Shown: positions 15,738 to 23,314, counted from the first letter of the stretch. The stretch: 26,618 nucleotides of DNA from Ruminococcus flavefaciens (GCA_002309635.1 DBXO01000023.1:11400-38017); one strand, 5' to 3'. A program made the numbers and translations. Notes: generated by a model from the sequence alone, not told the origin.

Positions 15738-16615
15738 TACTGCTGCTCCTGCTTATCAGTGAAGAACTGCTCCTTGAGGCTCTTTATGAAGCTGTCGCTG
15801 GGAATGAAGTCCTCGCCTGCGTTTGAGCCGTTGAGCGAGAAAGTAACCGCCATTGCGTTTCCTGTCTCAAAGAGGTACTTTATAGCATTCTTGCGCTCCT
15901 TGTAGTCGGCAGCGTTTATATTTGACTCTGTTGAGTTCATTACTGTATTGAAGCTGTTGTCGAGAGTATCGGAAATGTACTTTCCGTCAGCCTGATTTAT
16001 CATTGACGAGATAACAGAGGCTGCTGTAAAAGCACGCTCGCTCTCTCCGTCGTTGAACATGGTGTAGGTGACGAACATAAGGGTCTGCTCGCTGTTGAGG
16101 AGCTGAGAGCTTCCGTCGTTCTTGAAACCTACGATATCAGCGTTTACGGGGTAGGATACACCGCCGAAAATATCGCATACCTTCATGAACGAATCATCGT
16201 TGAACTTCATATATCTGTCTATCTTTATATCAAAGGTCTTTTCCACGTAATCCACAGCTCCCGAAGCGCCCTCGAGGAGGTACTTCTCGTTCAGGCTTAT
16301 CTGTTCGCCGTTGACGAGTGAGATAGAGTTGGAGGGTATACCCACGAACACCACCTGCTTCTTCATGGGCAGCGAGCGCATGAGCACATATGTGGGCGGA
16401 CACAGGTCGTTGGAGGTCTCAAGCATAAGAAGTACCGTATGATTGTCCTCAGCAGTTACTACTCCCACCGTTCTCGGTACGGGCTCCGAAGGCTTCTCAT
16501 TCTTGCCCAGGCCCCAGTACTGCCATGCGAACAGCGCTCCTCCGCCTACCAGAATAAGTCCTATGAATATGGTGATAAGAAAAGGTACTGCTACGTGTCC
16601 TGTTTTTTTAGCCAT
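15737..16615 (-). CDS. LytR-CpsA-Psr (LCP)-like membrane-anchored protein, divergent
   Basis: 292 residues from the ATG at 16615, chosen because AAAGGAG lies 8 bases before it; an ATG six codons upstream has no ribosome site. After a basic MAKKTG start comes one membrane helix (about residues 8-30), so most of the protein is outside. The body follows the LCP order: PMKKQVVFVGIPSNSIS, LNEKYLLEGASGAVDYVEKTFDIKIDRYM and KVCDIFGGVSYPV. LCP proteins attach teichoic acids or other glycopolymers to peptidoglycan. Here the SIPRDT-type motif reads GIPSNS, so a conserved Arg/Asp pair used for pyrophosphate chemistry is missing. It may be a non-catalytic relative. It heads a unit with tatD (1-base overlap) and PP2C. 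A TATAAT on the minus strand near 16676 has no good -35. Confidence 0.75.
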   Translation of the reverse strand: MAKKTGHVAVPFLITIFIGLILVGGGALFAWQYWGLGKNEKPSEPVPRTVGVVTAEDNHTVLLMLETSNDLCPPTYVLMRSLPMKKQVVFVGIPSNSISLVNGEQISLNEKYLLEGASGAVDYVEKTFDIKIDRYMKFNDDSFMKVCDIFGGVSYPVNADIVGFKNDGSSQLLNSEQTLMFVTYTMFNDGESERAFTAASVISSMINQADGKYISDTLDNSFNTVMNSTESNINAADYKERKNAIKYLFETGNAMAVTFSLNGSNAGEDFIPSDSFIKSLKEQFFTDKQEQQ

Positions 16616-16633
16616 TTTTTTGGCTCCTTTCAT

Positions 16634-17050
16634 GTTTTTTGATCGTCAGATCATTGTCATTCTCTTGTTTTTTATTATAATCTCAAGGGTATCAACTTAT
16701 CGTATAACTTTCGGATGAAAAATATCCGCTGCAAAATGAATAAAATATTTTTTCCATTTGCATGGTTTAAAAACAAACGGCTGAGATACGATTGTCAACA
16801 GAGTTTTCCACATTTTCAACATCTGTGAATTGCGCTCCGATGTTTAAACATGTAATTCAACAGCCTGTTGAATTAGAACAGTCGTTCACGCTCAGACTCC
16901 ATGCACAGAGTAGTAAAACAACGGTATACAGGCAAATTCTCAGTGATAGAGCAGCCTTCTCCCCGATGTTTCGGGACATTCCCGATGTTGAAATCTCACT
17001 GAAAAGCAGTTTTTTCTTTCCCCATTAAAAATTTTTAATGGAATTCTGTT
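16634..17050. other. Gene-free stretch with palindromes and short repeats
   Basis: The 473 bases between the LCP-like start and the YpsA-like stop hold no credible gene. They contain a 12-bp palindrome (16840-16851), TAATTCAACAG and its complement around one base (16853-16875), a hairpin CCCGA/TCGGG (16962-16975), the arms TCAGTGA/TCACTGA (16940-16946 with 16996-17002) followed by TTTTTTCTTT (17010-17019), and a 20-bp perfect palindrome CCATTAAAAA/TTTTTAATGG (17022-17041). CCGATGTT occurs three times (16837, 16963, 16982). A plus-strand small RNA ending near 17017 is possible; no good promoter for it is visible. Confidence 0.45.
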
Positions 17051-17060
17051 TATACGATTG

Positions 17061-17089
17061 TTGATTTGTATAAAAGAATGTGCTATAAT
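17061..17089 (+). promoter_or_regulatory. Strong promoter-like pair antisense to the YpsA-like gene
   Basis: TTGATT (17061-17066), 17-base spacer, TATAAT (17084-17089) on the plus strand. It points into the 3' end of the minus-strand YpsA-like gene, whose stop codon overlaps the last base of the -10. The nearest plus-strand gene is alr, about 830 bases away. Confidence 0.6.
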
Positions 17090-17784
17090 TAGTAAGGCTC
17101 TTCAAAGACGTTTTCCATGAATATGAGCTTGCGGCGTATATTTTCTATATCAGGTCCGCATTCATCTATCAGCGCATACGCCTCATCAAGTCCGAAACGG
17201 CGTATCTTCAGCCCCTTGCGGACCGCATAGTTCAGCGTCTGATATGTTCCCGATTTGAACGAGCCTTCATTGAAGTATGAAATAACGGCAGAGGCATTGT
17301 CTACCATGAAGTAATTCCGCACCTTGTATACCTCGGGCGACGAATTGACGCCGCTTTTCCCGTAAACTGCGGCAGGGTCCGTATTGGTGGTGAGAAGCAT
17401 GTCAGCTCCCCGCTCAACGTCAGCAAGCAGTTCCCTGTACCTTTCGTCGAAGCGCTCGGCATGGCGCAGGTACGGCATAACGCCGATAAGACGTATGCTG
17501 CTGTCAGAGCGCTTTTTCGCAAGCACGTACTTTGCAGCCCACAGGTCGGTGCCGACGGCAAGACCGCTTATAAAGCTCCTGTAGCCGTTCTCCACAGCCA
17601 TATCTATGTATCTGAACAGCATTAGCTGGACAGTGCGCAGAGTAATGCTGCTGTACACAGGTTCTTTCCTGTATGGGATTATCCCTGTTTCACGGTGTCC
17701 TGTAAAGCATACCGCATTTTCACGGTCTATTTCTGCTTCTTCGGACGGAAGCACAGGTACTCCCGAATCAAGTGAGAAAAGCAT
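17089..17784 (-). CDS. YpsA/SLOG-family (DUF1273-like) protein
   Basis: 231 residues. The motifs CFTGHRETG (about residues 25-33) and FISGLAVGTDLWAA (about 69-82) are the two nucleotide-binding signatures of the YpsA branch of the SLOG superfamily. YpsA in Bacillus relatives affects cell division; the SLOG fold generally binds nucleotide-derived ligands. A third typical region is VDNASAVISYFNEGSFKSGT, matching the 'D.aD.vi..y....SGT' end of the fold. The start at 17784 has GAGGTG 5 bases upstream. Further in-frame ATGs at 17817 and 17850 lie at or before the predicted transcript start. It is a single-gene unit. A plus-strand promoter reads into its 3' end, so antisense regulation is possible. 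Confidence 0.85.
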   Translation of the reverse strand: MLFSLDSGVPVLPSEEAEIDRENAVCFTGHRETGIIPYRKEPVYSSITLRTVQLMLFRYIDMAVENGYRSFISGLAVGTDLWAAKYVLAKKRSDSSIRLIGVMPYLRHAERFDERYRELLADVERGADMLLTTNTDPAAVYGKSGVNSSPEVYKVRNYFMVDNASAVISYFNEGSFKSGTYQTLNYAVRKGLKIRRFGLDEAYALIDECGPDIENIRRKLIFMENVFEEPY

Positions 17785-17821
17785 GGCACACCTCGCTTTC
17801 CCGAAAATATCATACATGGAA

Positions 17822-17850
17822 ATTATAACATACATCATATTATATTTCAA
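17822..17850 (-). promoter_or_regulatory. Promoter of the YpsA-like gene
   Basis: Minus strand: TTGAAA (17850-17845), 17-base spacer, TATAAT (17827-17822). Expected start near 17815. Confidence 0.85.
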
Positions 17851-17921
17851 GACGTTTTTTGACTTGTAATTAAATTTTAACTTTGCTCAATTCTGATAAA
17901 TATGAAAGGAAGGATAACGGA

Positions 17922-19058
17922 ATGAAGCCGTATCTGAAAAGAGCATGGGCGGAGATATCGCTCCCGCAGCTCAGAAAAAATGTGGAGGTAATAAAGGGGC
18001 TGAACTCCCCCGGTACTGAAATAATGGCAGTTGTAAAGGCTGACGCCTACGGCCACGGCGACGAGCATATCGTCCGCTGTCTCGCAGAACAGTGTGGTAT
18101 CGGCTATTTTGCCGTATCCAATCTCGATGAAGCCATTGCGGTAAGGAAGTTCGCACCAAGGGCGGAGATACTCATTCTCGGCTATACTCCTCCCGAGTAC
18201 GCCCATGATATAGCAATGTACAATATAATACAAGGCGTTGTTTCAACGGAATACGCTCTTGAACTCGTGAAAAACAGCTATGAACCTATACGCTGTCATA
18301 TAAAAATAGATACCGGCATGGGAAGGATAGGCCTCAAGCACGATACTCCCGAAGCATGCGCCGCTGAGATAGAGGCGATGATAAAGATAGAAAAGCTCTC
18401 CGTAGAGGGAATATATACTCATTTCGCAGTTGCTGACAGCGATTCTCCCGATAATATCGCCTATACCGACAGACAGGAGAAATTCATAACCGATACCTAC
18501 GATGTGCTTATAAGCCACGGCATAAAGCTAAGGCACCTGCACTTCATGAACAGCGCCGCTACCTGCTACCGGAACAGTCCGCGCAGTACACTTTCCCGCG
18601 CAGGCATCATACTCTACGGTCTGCACCCAGATATCAGCCTCGATATCCCCGAAGGACTCGAACCCCTTATGGAGCTCAAAGCTGTTATCTCCCACGTAAA
18701 GACCGTCAGGAAGGGCGACTGCATAAGCTACGGACGTACATTCGTTGCTGACCGTGAAATGCGTATCGCAACGGTAACTATAGGCTATGCAGACGGATAC
18801 TCCCGTCTTCTCAGTTCAAAGGGCGAGATACTCGTCCACGGCAAGCGCTGCAGGATAGTGGGCAGGGTCTGTATGGATCAGCTGATGATAGATGTCTCCC
18901 ATGTTCCCGAGGCTAAGTCGGGAGATATAGTAATACTTATCGGCACTGACGGAAATGACCGCATCACTGCCGACGACCTTGCACAGGTCTATGGCACTAT
19001 CGGATATGAGGTTGTCTGCGGTATCTCAAAGCGCGTTCCGCGTATCTATATTGAGTGA
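17922..19058 (+). CDS. alr: Alanine racemase
   Basis: PLP enzyme interconverting L- and D-alanine, which supplies D-Ala for peptidoglycan. 378 residues, the normal length. The PLP lysine is Lys39 in VVKADAYGHG. KIDTGMGRIGL, ISYGRTF (with the conserved catalytic Tyr), TIGYADGYSR and GRVCMDQLMIDVS complete the family signature. The start at 17922 is taken because GGAAGGAT precedes it and the protein starts at the conserved KRAWAEI segment; the 13 codons upstream add nothing conserved. The gene is divergent from the YpsA-like gene with a 137-base shared region. Its own promoter is unclear: TTGACT at 17859 has no good -10. A longer transcript from the promoter at 17061 could also reach it. Confidence 0.96.
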   Translation: MKPYLKRAWAEISLPQLRKNVEVIKGLNSPGTEIMAVVKADAYGHGDEHIVRCLAEQCGIGYFAVSNLDEAIAVRKFAPRAEILILGYTPPEYAHDIAMYNIIQGVVSTEYALELVKNSYEPIRCHIKIDTGMGRIGLKHDTPEACAAEIEAMIKIEKLSVEGIYTHFAVADSDSPDNIAYTDRQEKFITDTYDVLISHGIKLRHLHFMNSAATCYRNSPRSTLSRAGIILYGLHPDISLDIPEGLEPLMELKAVISHVKTVRKGDCISYGRTFVADREMRIATVTIGYADGYSRLLSSKGEILVHGKRCRIVGRVCMDQLMIDVSHVPEAKSGDIVILIGTDGNDRITADDLAQVYGTIGYEVVCGISKRVPRIYIE

Positions 19059-19127
19059 ACAGACAGCAGAAGGCAGTATTTGCAGAAGAGGATATCAGGC
19101 AGTGCCGCAAATCCGGGATCTGACCGT

Positions 19128-19161
19128 CATTGCTGTATGCAAAGCTGCAATGCATGTTTTT
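19128..19161 (+). terminator. Possible terminator of alr
   Basis: Two alternative short stems overlap here: CATTGC/GCAATG and ATGCA/TGCAT. They are followed by TTTTT (19157-19161). The stems are short, so this is tentative. Confidence 0.35.
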
Positions 19162-19188
19162 GCCCGTCAATGAGCTCGCAATAATAAT
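19160..19188 (+). promoter_or_regulatory. Possible promoter of the lipoprotein/radical SAM unit
   Basis: TTGCCC (19160-19165), 17-base spacer, AATAAT (19183-19188). Moderate match. It overlaps the end of the possible alr terminator. Confidence 0.4.
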
Positions 19189-19216
19189 GTTTTTTAAGGG
19201 TATAAGGAGAAAATTT

Positions 19217-19738
19217 ATGAAAAAAACGGCTTTTACACTTGCAGCCGCCGCTGTGCTTCTCACAGGCTGCACAAATCCATTTCAAAAGGAAGACAAGACT
19301 GCACCTGAGGCAACAGCTCCACCTGCAACAACTCAGGAGCAGACTACCGAGCCCGCAACTGCGGCGAAAAAGCAGATATTTTTCCGCATGGGCGAGGACG
19401 AGAATACAGAGCCCTTCCTCACCAGCGACCACATCACCAACTGCTCAATGGAGATAGTTCCAAATGAATCCGGTCAGTCAGACTATGTGGTGGATATCTT
19501 CTTCGACGATGAGGGCAAGGACATATTCGCAAAGGCCACCGCAGAAGCTGCCGCAAACGGCGGTATCATCTCAACATGGTACAACGAGTACCTCATAAGC
19601 CGTGCGACTGTCGCTGAGGCAATTACAAACGGCTCTGCCGTTATCTCCGGCACGGATATGCGCGAAGCCTCAAAAATTACGGGCTGGATATACGAATGTA
19701 TCCAGAAGCCCGAAACTACTGCTAACGAAGGTGAATGA
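19217..19738 (+). CDS. Lipoprotein with SecDF P1-head-like domain
   Basis: 173 residues from the ATG at 19217 (AAGGAGA 6 bases upstream). The signal MKKTAFTLAAAAVLLTGC ends in a good lipobox, LTGC, with Cys18 lipidated. A short Pro/Thr/Glu-rich spacer (about 25-55) follows. The rest reads VVDIFFDDEGKDIFAKATAE, a strand with ISTWYNEYLISRATVAEAI, then NGSAVISGTDMREASKI. This is the pattern of the periplasmic/extracellular P1-head domain of SecD ('LdeeGa..fa..T', 'lDg.vis.P.v...I..G.a.I.G.f...eA'). It has no SecD membrane part, so it is a stand-alone exported module and not a translocase subunit. One base separates its stop from the next start, so the radical SAM gene is translationally coupled to it. 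Function unknown. Confidence 0.8.
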   Translation: MKKTAFTLAAAAVLLTGCTNPFQKEDKTAPEATAPPATTQEQTTEPATAAKKQIFFRMGEDENTEPFLTSDHITNCSMEIVPNESGQSDYVVDIFFDDEGKDIFAKATAEAAANGGIISTWYNEYLISRATVAEAITNGSAVISGTDMREASKITGWIYECIQKPETTANEGE

Positions 19739-19739
19739 T

Positions 19740-20354
19740 ATGGCAAAAGCAATGACAATTTCCTATGAGGTAGGCGATAACCTCTACCTCAACCTTACAA
19801 ATAAATGTCCCTGCGCCTGCACATTCTGCATACGCAATCACGCAGACGGCGCTTACGGCTCCGACCCGCTGTGGCTGGAGCATGAACCCTCTATGGAGGA
19901 GATAATGGCAGACCTCCGCAAACGTAATCTCAAAAAATACCGCGAGATAGTATTCTGCGGCTACGGCGAACCTACCGAGCGGCTTGACGCCGTTCTCGAA
20001 ACAGCCGCTTACCTCCGCAGCAGAGAGAACTGCCCGCGCCTGCGTATCAACACGAACGGTCTCGGCGACCTTATCCACGGCAGAAGTATCGCCAAGGAGC
20101 TCTGCTACGAGCTGGACGTCGTTTCAATAAGCCTCAACGCTCCCACAGAAAAGGACTATATGGCAGTAACACGCCCTAAATTCGACAACGCTTTCGAGGC
20201 GCTGCAGAAGTTCACAAAGGACTGCGTAAAGATTGGCAGAGCCGAGATAATAATGTCCGTGGTGGACGTTATCCCACAGGAGCAGATAGAGGCTTCACGA
20301 AAGCTTGCCGAAAAGCTGGGAGCTCACCTCCGCGTCAGAACCTTTGACGACTAA
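19740..20354 (+). CDS. TatD-linked radical SAM protein
   Basis: 204 residues, cytoplasmic. The radical SAM cluster motif CxxxCxxC is in LTNKCPCACTFCIRNH (about residues 20-35), followed by VFCGYGEPTERL, the family's 'GGEP'-like SAM site (here GYGEP), and RINTNGLG. It is a compact radical SAM protein without extra cluster domains. It resembles the small family known as TatD-associated radical SAM proteins, usually encoded beside or fused to TatD. Here tatD is about 4 kb away on the opposite strand. The start at 19740 is chosen from AAGGTGA 5 bases upstream and from coupling to the preceding lipoprotein gene (one-base gap). The substrate is unknown; the exported partner makes a modification role tempting but unproven. 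Confidence 0.85.
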   Translation: MAKAMTISYEVGDNLYLNLTNKCPCACTFCIRNHADGAYGSDPLWLEHEPSMEEIMADLRKRNLKKYREIVFCGYGEPTERLDAVLETAAYLRSRENCPRLRINTNGLGDLIHGRSIAKELCYELDVVSISLNAPTEKDYMAVTRPKFDNAFEALQKFTKDCVKIGRAEIIMSVVDVIPQEQIEASRKLAEKLGAHLRVRTFDD

Positions 20355-20371
20355 AAACTGCATATATTTCC

Positions 20372-20396
20372 ACTGCCTACTTTGTGCAGTATTTTT
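20372..20396 (+). terminator. Terminator of the lipoprotein/radical SAM unit
   Basis: ACTGC/GCAGT with a 9-base loop, then ATTTTT, starting 17 bases after the stop. An upstream ACTGCA copy (20357) can pair with the same right arm. Confidence 0.6.
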
Positions 20397-20408
20397 ACAT
20401 TTCGCCTA

Positions 20409-20437
20409 TGGAAAAATCTCCCTTTATATGGTATAAT
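20409..20437 (+). promoter_or_regulatory. Promoter of the small-peptide/ilvE unit
   Basis: TGGAAA (20409-20414), 17-base spacer, TATAAT (20432-20437). Transcription would start near 20444. Confidence 0.65.
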
Positions 20438-20480
20438 AATTTATTGAAAGATTTCTAATCTGAGATAAGGAGAAATTTCT

Positions 20481-20612
20481 ATGAGTAAAAAAGGTAAGAT
20501 CATACTTGCAGCCTCTGTCTCGACTTCAGTTCTCGCCCTTACGGCAGCTGTGGTGACAGTTTTCGTCTGCAAGCGCATTTACGAGAAAAACTATTTCTCA
20601 GTCACGGATTAA
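20481..20612 (+). CDS. 43-residue single-span membrane peptide
   Basis: A short gene starting MSKKGKIILAAS, with a membrane segment (about residues 7-29, rich in Ala, Val, Leu and Thr) and a basic, aromatic tail (CKRIYEKNYFSVTD). AAGGAGA lies 8 bases before the ATG, so it is likely translated. It sits 32 bases before ilvE with no terminator between, in the same transcript. It could be a small membrane protein. A leader peptide is less likely, because its Val/Leu/Ile codons are scattered and no attenuator follows. Confidence 0.65.
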   Translation: MSKKGKIILAASVSTSVLALTAAVVTVFVCKRIYEKNYFSVTD

Positions 20613-20644
20613 CGTCAATATTATTAAAAAGAAGGTTGAATAAT

Positions 20645-21712
20645 ATGGAAATCAAATTCACAAAGGCAGCAAGCCTCAAGGCTAAGCCCCAGCCAGGCGA
20701 CAAGCTCGGCTTCGGTCACATCTTTACAGATTATATGCTCGTTATGCCCTATGACGCTGGTCAGGGCTGGCATGATCCCGAGATCAGGCCCTATGCTCCC
20801 ATCGAGCTCTCTCCCGCAGCTATGTGCTTCCACTACGGTCAGGAAGTATTCGAGGGCCTCAAGGCATACAGAACAGCTGAGGGCAAGGTCCAGCTCTTCC
20901 GTCCTGAGGAAAACTTCAAGAGACTCAACAAGTCCAACGAAAGACTTGTTATCCCGCAGCTCCCCGAAGAGCTTGGTATGAAGTGCCTTATGGAGCTCCT
21001 TAAGGTAGAAAAGGACTGGGTACCTTCAAAGGAAGGCGAGTCACTCTATATCCGTCCGTTCATCATCGCAGTTGATCCGTTCCTCGGCGTTAAGCCCGGA
21101 GATCACTACCTCTTCATCATCGTTCTCTCACCCTCGGGCGCTTACTATGAGAGCGGCCTCAACCCTGTAAATATCTACGTAGAGAGCAAATATGTCCGCG
21201 CTGTAAGAGGCGGTATGGGCTTTGCTAAAACAGGCGGCAACTACGCTGCTTCTCTTATCGGACAGGACGAGGCTCATAAGCAGAACTACTCACAGGTACT
21301 CTGGCTCGACGGCGTTGAGCAGAAGTACATTGAGGAAGTCGGCGCTATGAACATCTTCTTCGTTATCGACGGCAAGGTCGTAACTCCTATGCTTCAGGGC
21401 TCTATCCTCCCCGGTATCACAAGAAAGTCTGCTATCGAGGTATGCAAGAGCAAGGGCCTCACAGTTGAGGAGAGACGTATCGACATTCAGGAGATCGCAG
21501 ACGCTTACGACGCAGGCAAGCTTGACGAGGTATTCGGTACAGGTACTGCTGCTGTTATCTCTCCTGTTGGTCACCTCAAGTGGAACGACAAGGTAATGGA
21601 GATCAACGGTAATAAGATCGGTAAGATCTCACAGATGCTCTATGATACAATGACCGGTATCCAGTGGGGCAAGATCGAAGACACATTCAAGTGGATCGTT
21701 CCTGTTGAATAA
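20645..21712 (+). CDS. ilvE: Branched-chain amino acid aminotransferase
   Basis: PLP class-IV aminotransferase performing the last step of valine, leucine and isoleucine synthesis, or the first of their breakdown. 355 residues, the size of the long (type II) family. HYGQEVFEGLKAYR is the N-terminal substrate-site motif. The PLP lysine is Lys195 in GMGFAKTGGNYAAS. EEVGAMNIFF, GSILPGITRKS and FGTGTAAVISPVG complete the cofactor pocket. The ATG at 20645 is chosen from AAGAAGG nine bases upstream; a TTG three codons earlier is possible but too close to the site. Codon use is notably rich in preferred codons (GGC, CTC, AAG), suggesting high expression. Second gene after the 43-residue peptide; its own terminator follows. 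Confidence 0.96.
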   Translation: MEIKFTKAASLKAKPQPGDKLGFGHIFTDYMLVMPYDAGQGWHDPEIRPYAPIELSPAAMCFHYGQEVFEGLKAYRTAEGKVQLFRPEENFKRLNKSNERLVIPQLPEELGMKCLMELLKVEKDWVPSKEGESLYIRPFIIAVDPFLGVKPGDHYLFIIVLSPSGAYYESGLNPVNIYVESKYVRAVRGGMGFAKTGGNYAASLIGQDEAHKQNYSQVLWLDGVEQKYIEEVGAMNIFFVIDGKVVTPMLQGSILPGITRKSAIEVCKSKGLTVEERRIDIQEIADAYDAGKLDEVFGTGTAAVISPVGHLKWNDKVMEINGNKIGKISQMLYDTMTGIQWGKIEDTFKWIVPVE

Positions 21713-21730
21713 TTACATACCGTAAAATCA

Positions 21731-21760
21731 AGGCGCTTCCGTTCGGGAGCGCCTTTTTTA
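21731..21760 (+). terminator. Terminator of ilvE
   Basis: AGGCGCTTCC/GGGAGCGCCT, 10 bp with one G-U pair and loop GTTC, then TTTTTT. The stem is nearly the same as the serA terminator. Confidence 0.92.
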
Positions 21761-21807
21761 CCGATTAGTATATGGTCGAATGATATTATCAATACCGACT
21801 GCCATTT

Positions 21808-21816
21808 CATATAATA
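21808..21816 (+). promoter_or_regulatory. Possible -10 of dpaA, sporulation-sigma-like
   Basis: CATATAATA fits the mother-cell sigma-K -10 pattern (CATAnnnTA) and contains TATAAT. No good -35 is seen for either sigma-A or sigma-K at the right distance. In Bacillus the spoVF operon is sigma-K dependent, which makes the sporulation reading attractive but unproven. Confidence 0.4.
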
Positions 21817-21867
21817 TTGTTGTCAGAAATATTAATTCTGAGCCGAAAGGCAGATCGGAGTTTCAAT

Positions 21868-22731
21868 ATGAATAAATACAGAATACTTATCGCAGGCGGA
21901 GATATGCGGCAGATATACTGTGCAAACCGCCTGTCGCAGGAGTTTGAGACAGGTCTCACAGGCTTTGACAGGGACAGTATCCCCTATGATATCGGGCTTC
22001 CCATTGCAGATATTGGCTCACCTGTGCGGTACGACTGCGCTGTACTGCCCGTGCCGCCAATTGATGACGCAGGAAATATCTATACACCGTGCAGCTCGGG
22101 AACGCTGACTTTCCATGCTTTACATGAGCTTCTGACAGAAAATGCAGTCATTTTCGCGGGAAAAGTCACTGACAGGCTGAAAAGCGCTCTCCCCTCCCAC
22201 GAGATATGCGACTATATGCTCAGCGAAGAGCTCAATATAAAAAACGCCGTACCTACTGCCGAGGGAGCCGTTCTCCTCGCTCTCAAGGAGCTGCCCGTTA
22301 CACTTAACGGCCTTCGGGTCCTCGTTGCAGGGCTTGGCAGGATAGGAACGGCTCTTGTGCGGATATTGCAGGGCTTCGGCGCCGACATAACCGCCGCAGT
22401 CCATAATCCCCGCGGAGCTGCAAAGGCACGGCTCTGCGGGATAAGATCCGTTCCTACAAGACGGTTGGGGAATAACTATGATCTTGTGTTCAATACGGTG
22501 CCGAAGCTCATTTTCGACAGAAATATCCTCGAAAAATTCGACAGCAGCACACTTTTCATAGACCTTGCCTCAAAACCAGGAGGTATAGACTTCGACGCCG
22601 CCGTAAGTCTCGGTCTTAAGGTCATATGGGCACTTGGGCTGCCGGGAAAGACGGCTCCCGTATCCTCGGGAGAATTCATCGCCGAAGCGATATGCTCCAT
22701 GCTTGCGGAAAGGAGTGAAGACTTTGAATGA
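21868..22731 (+). CDS. dpaA: Dipicolinate synthase subunit A
   Basis: Subunit A (SpoVFA) of dipicolinate synthase, which converts the product of DapA to dipicolinic acid in the mother cell of a sporulating bacterium. 287 residues, close to the 297 of Bacillus. The opening MNKYRILIAGGDMRQIY contains the family's GGD-x-RQ motif. The Rossmann fingerprint is in LRVLVAGLGRIGTALVRIL (about residues 151-169), and FIDLASKPGGIDF and VIWALGLPGKTAPVSSGEFI are characteristic C-terminal motifs. GGAG lies 8 bases before the ATG at 21868; the 17 codons upstream in frame have no ribosome site. Its stop overlaps the dpaB start region by 8 bases. DpaA and DpaB are expected to work as a complex. Confidence 0.93.
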   Translation: MNKYRILIAGGDMRQIYCANRLSQEFETGLTGFDRDSIPYDIGLPIADIGSPVRYDCAVLPVPPIDDAGNIYTPCSSGTLTFHALHELLTENAVIFAGKVTDRLKSALPSHEICDYMLSEELNIKNAVPTAEGAVLLALKELPVTLNGLRVLVAGLGRIGTALVRILQGFGADITAAVHNPRGAAKARLCGIRSVPTRRLGNNYDLVFNTVPKLIFDRNILEKFDSSTLFIDLASKPGGIDFDAAVSLGLKVIWALGLPGKTAPVSSGEFIAEAICSMLAERSEDFE

Positions 22732-23314
22732 CGGATTAAAAGGGCTTCGCATAGGCTATGCCATGACGGGCTCGTTCTGCACCTTTGAAAAAAGCTTTCA
22801 GCAGGCAGAGCTGCTTTGCAGCCTCGGCGCGGAGCTCCTCCCCATAATGTCAGAGCATGCCTCTGCAATAGATACCCGCTTCGGAAAAGCCGCCGCCAAT
22901 ATCAACAGACTCAGCTCGATATCGGGTAAGGACGTGATGCTCACCATTACCGAAGCCGAGACCATAGGTCCCAAGGATCTTACGGATATTATGGTAGTTG
23001 CTCCCTGCACCTCAAATACCGCCGCAAAGCTTGCCGCCTCCGTTACCGATACTGCTGTTACAATGGCGGTAAAGTCACACCTGCGCCGCGGCAAGCCCGT
23101 AGTGCTTGCAATAGCCTCCAACGATTCGCTTATGGGTTCCGCCAAGAATATCGGGGAGCTCTTCAACAGGAAGAACTATTATTTTGTACCAATGCTTCAG
23201 GACGACTGCATAAACAAACCTGCTTCACTTGTTGCGGAATTCTCTATGATACCGCAGGCAGTGGAAGCTGCTCTGAACGGCGTTCAGCTCCGCCCTATAA
23301 TCTACCACAGCTGA
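22724..23314 (+). CDS. dpaB: Dipicolinate synthase subunit B
   Basis: Subunit B (SpoVFB), a flavoprotein of the UbiX/Dfp type that completes dipicolinate synthase. 196 residues against about 200 in Bacillus. It begins LRIGYAMTGSFCTFEKSF, the flavin-site 'TGSFC' motif, and carries MVVAPCTSNTAAKLA, the family's 'aPcTgNt' motif, and LAIASNDSLMGSA. The start is a TTG at 22724: AGGAG lies 8 bases upstream, and the protein then starts just before the conserved region. A GTG three codons earlier is too close to the ribosome site. The start overlaps the dpaA stop by 8 bases, indicating coupled translation. A long hairpin follows after 7 bases. Confidence 0.93.
   Translation: MNDGLKGLRIGYAMTGSFCTFEKSFQQAELLCSLGAELLPIMSEHASAIDTRFGKAAANINRLSSISGKDVMLTITEAETIGPKDLTDIMVVAPCTSNTAAKLAASVTDTAVTMAVKSHLRRGKPVVLAIASNDSLMGSAKNIGELFNRKNYYFVPMLQDDCINKPASLVAEFSMIPQAVEAALNGVQLRPIIYHS

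Noticed and set aside
16792..17028. A 78-codon open frame in the gene-free gap
   Set aside because: It would need a TTG start, has no ribosome site and spans the palindromes and hairpin; composition is not protein-like.
21713..21867. A sigma-A promoter for dpaA using the TATAAT inside CATATAATA
   Set aside because: The hexamer 17 bases upstream is TATCAA, a poor -35; kept only as a tentative -10.
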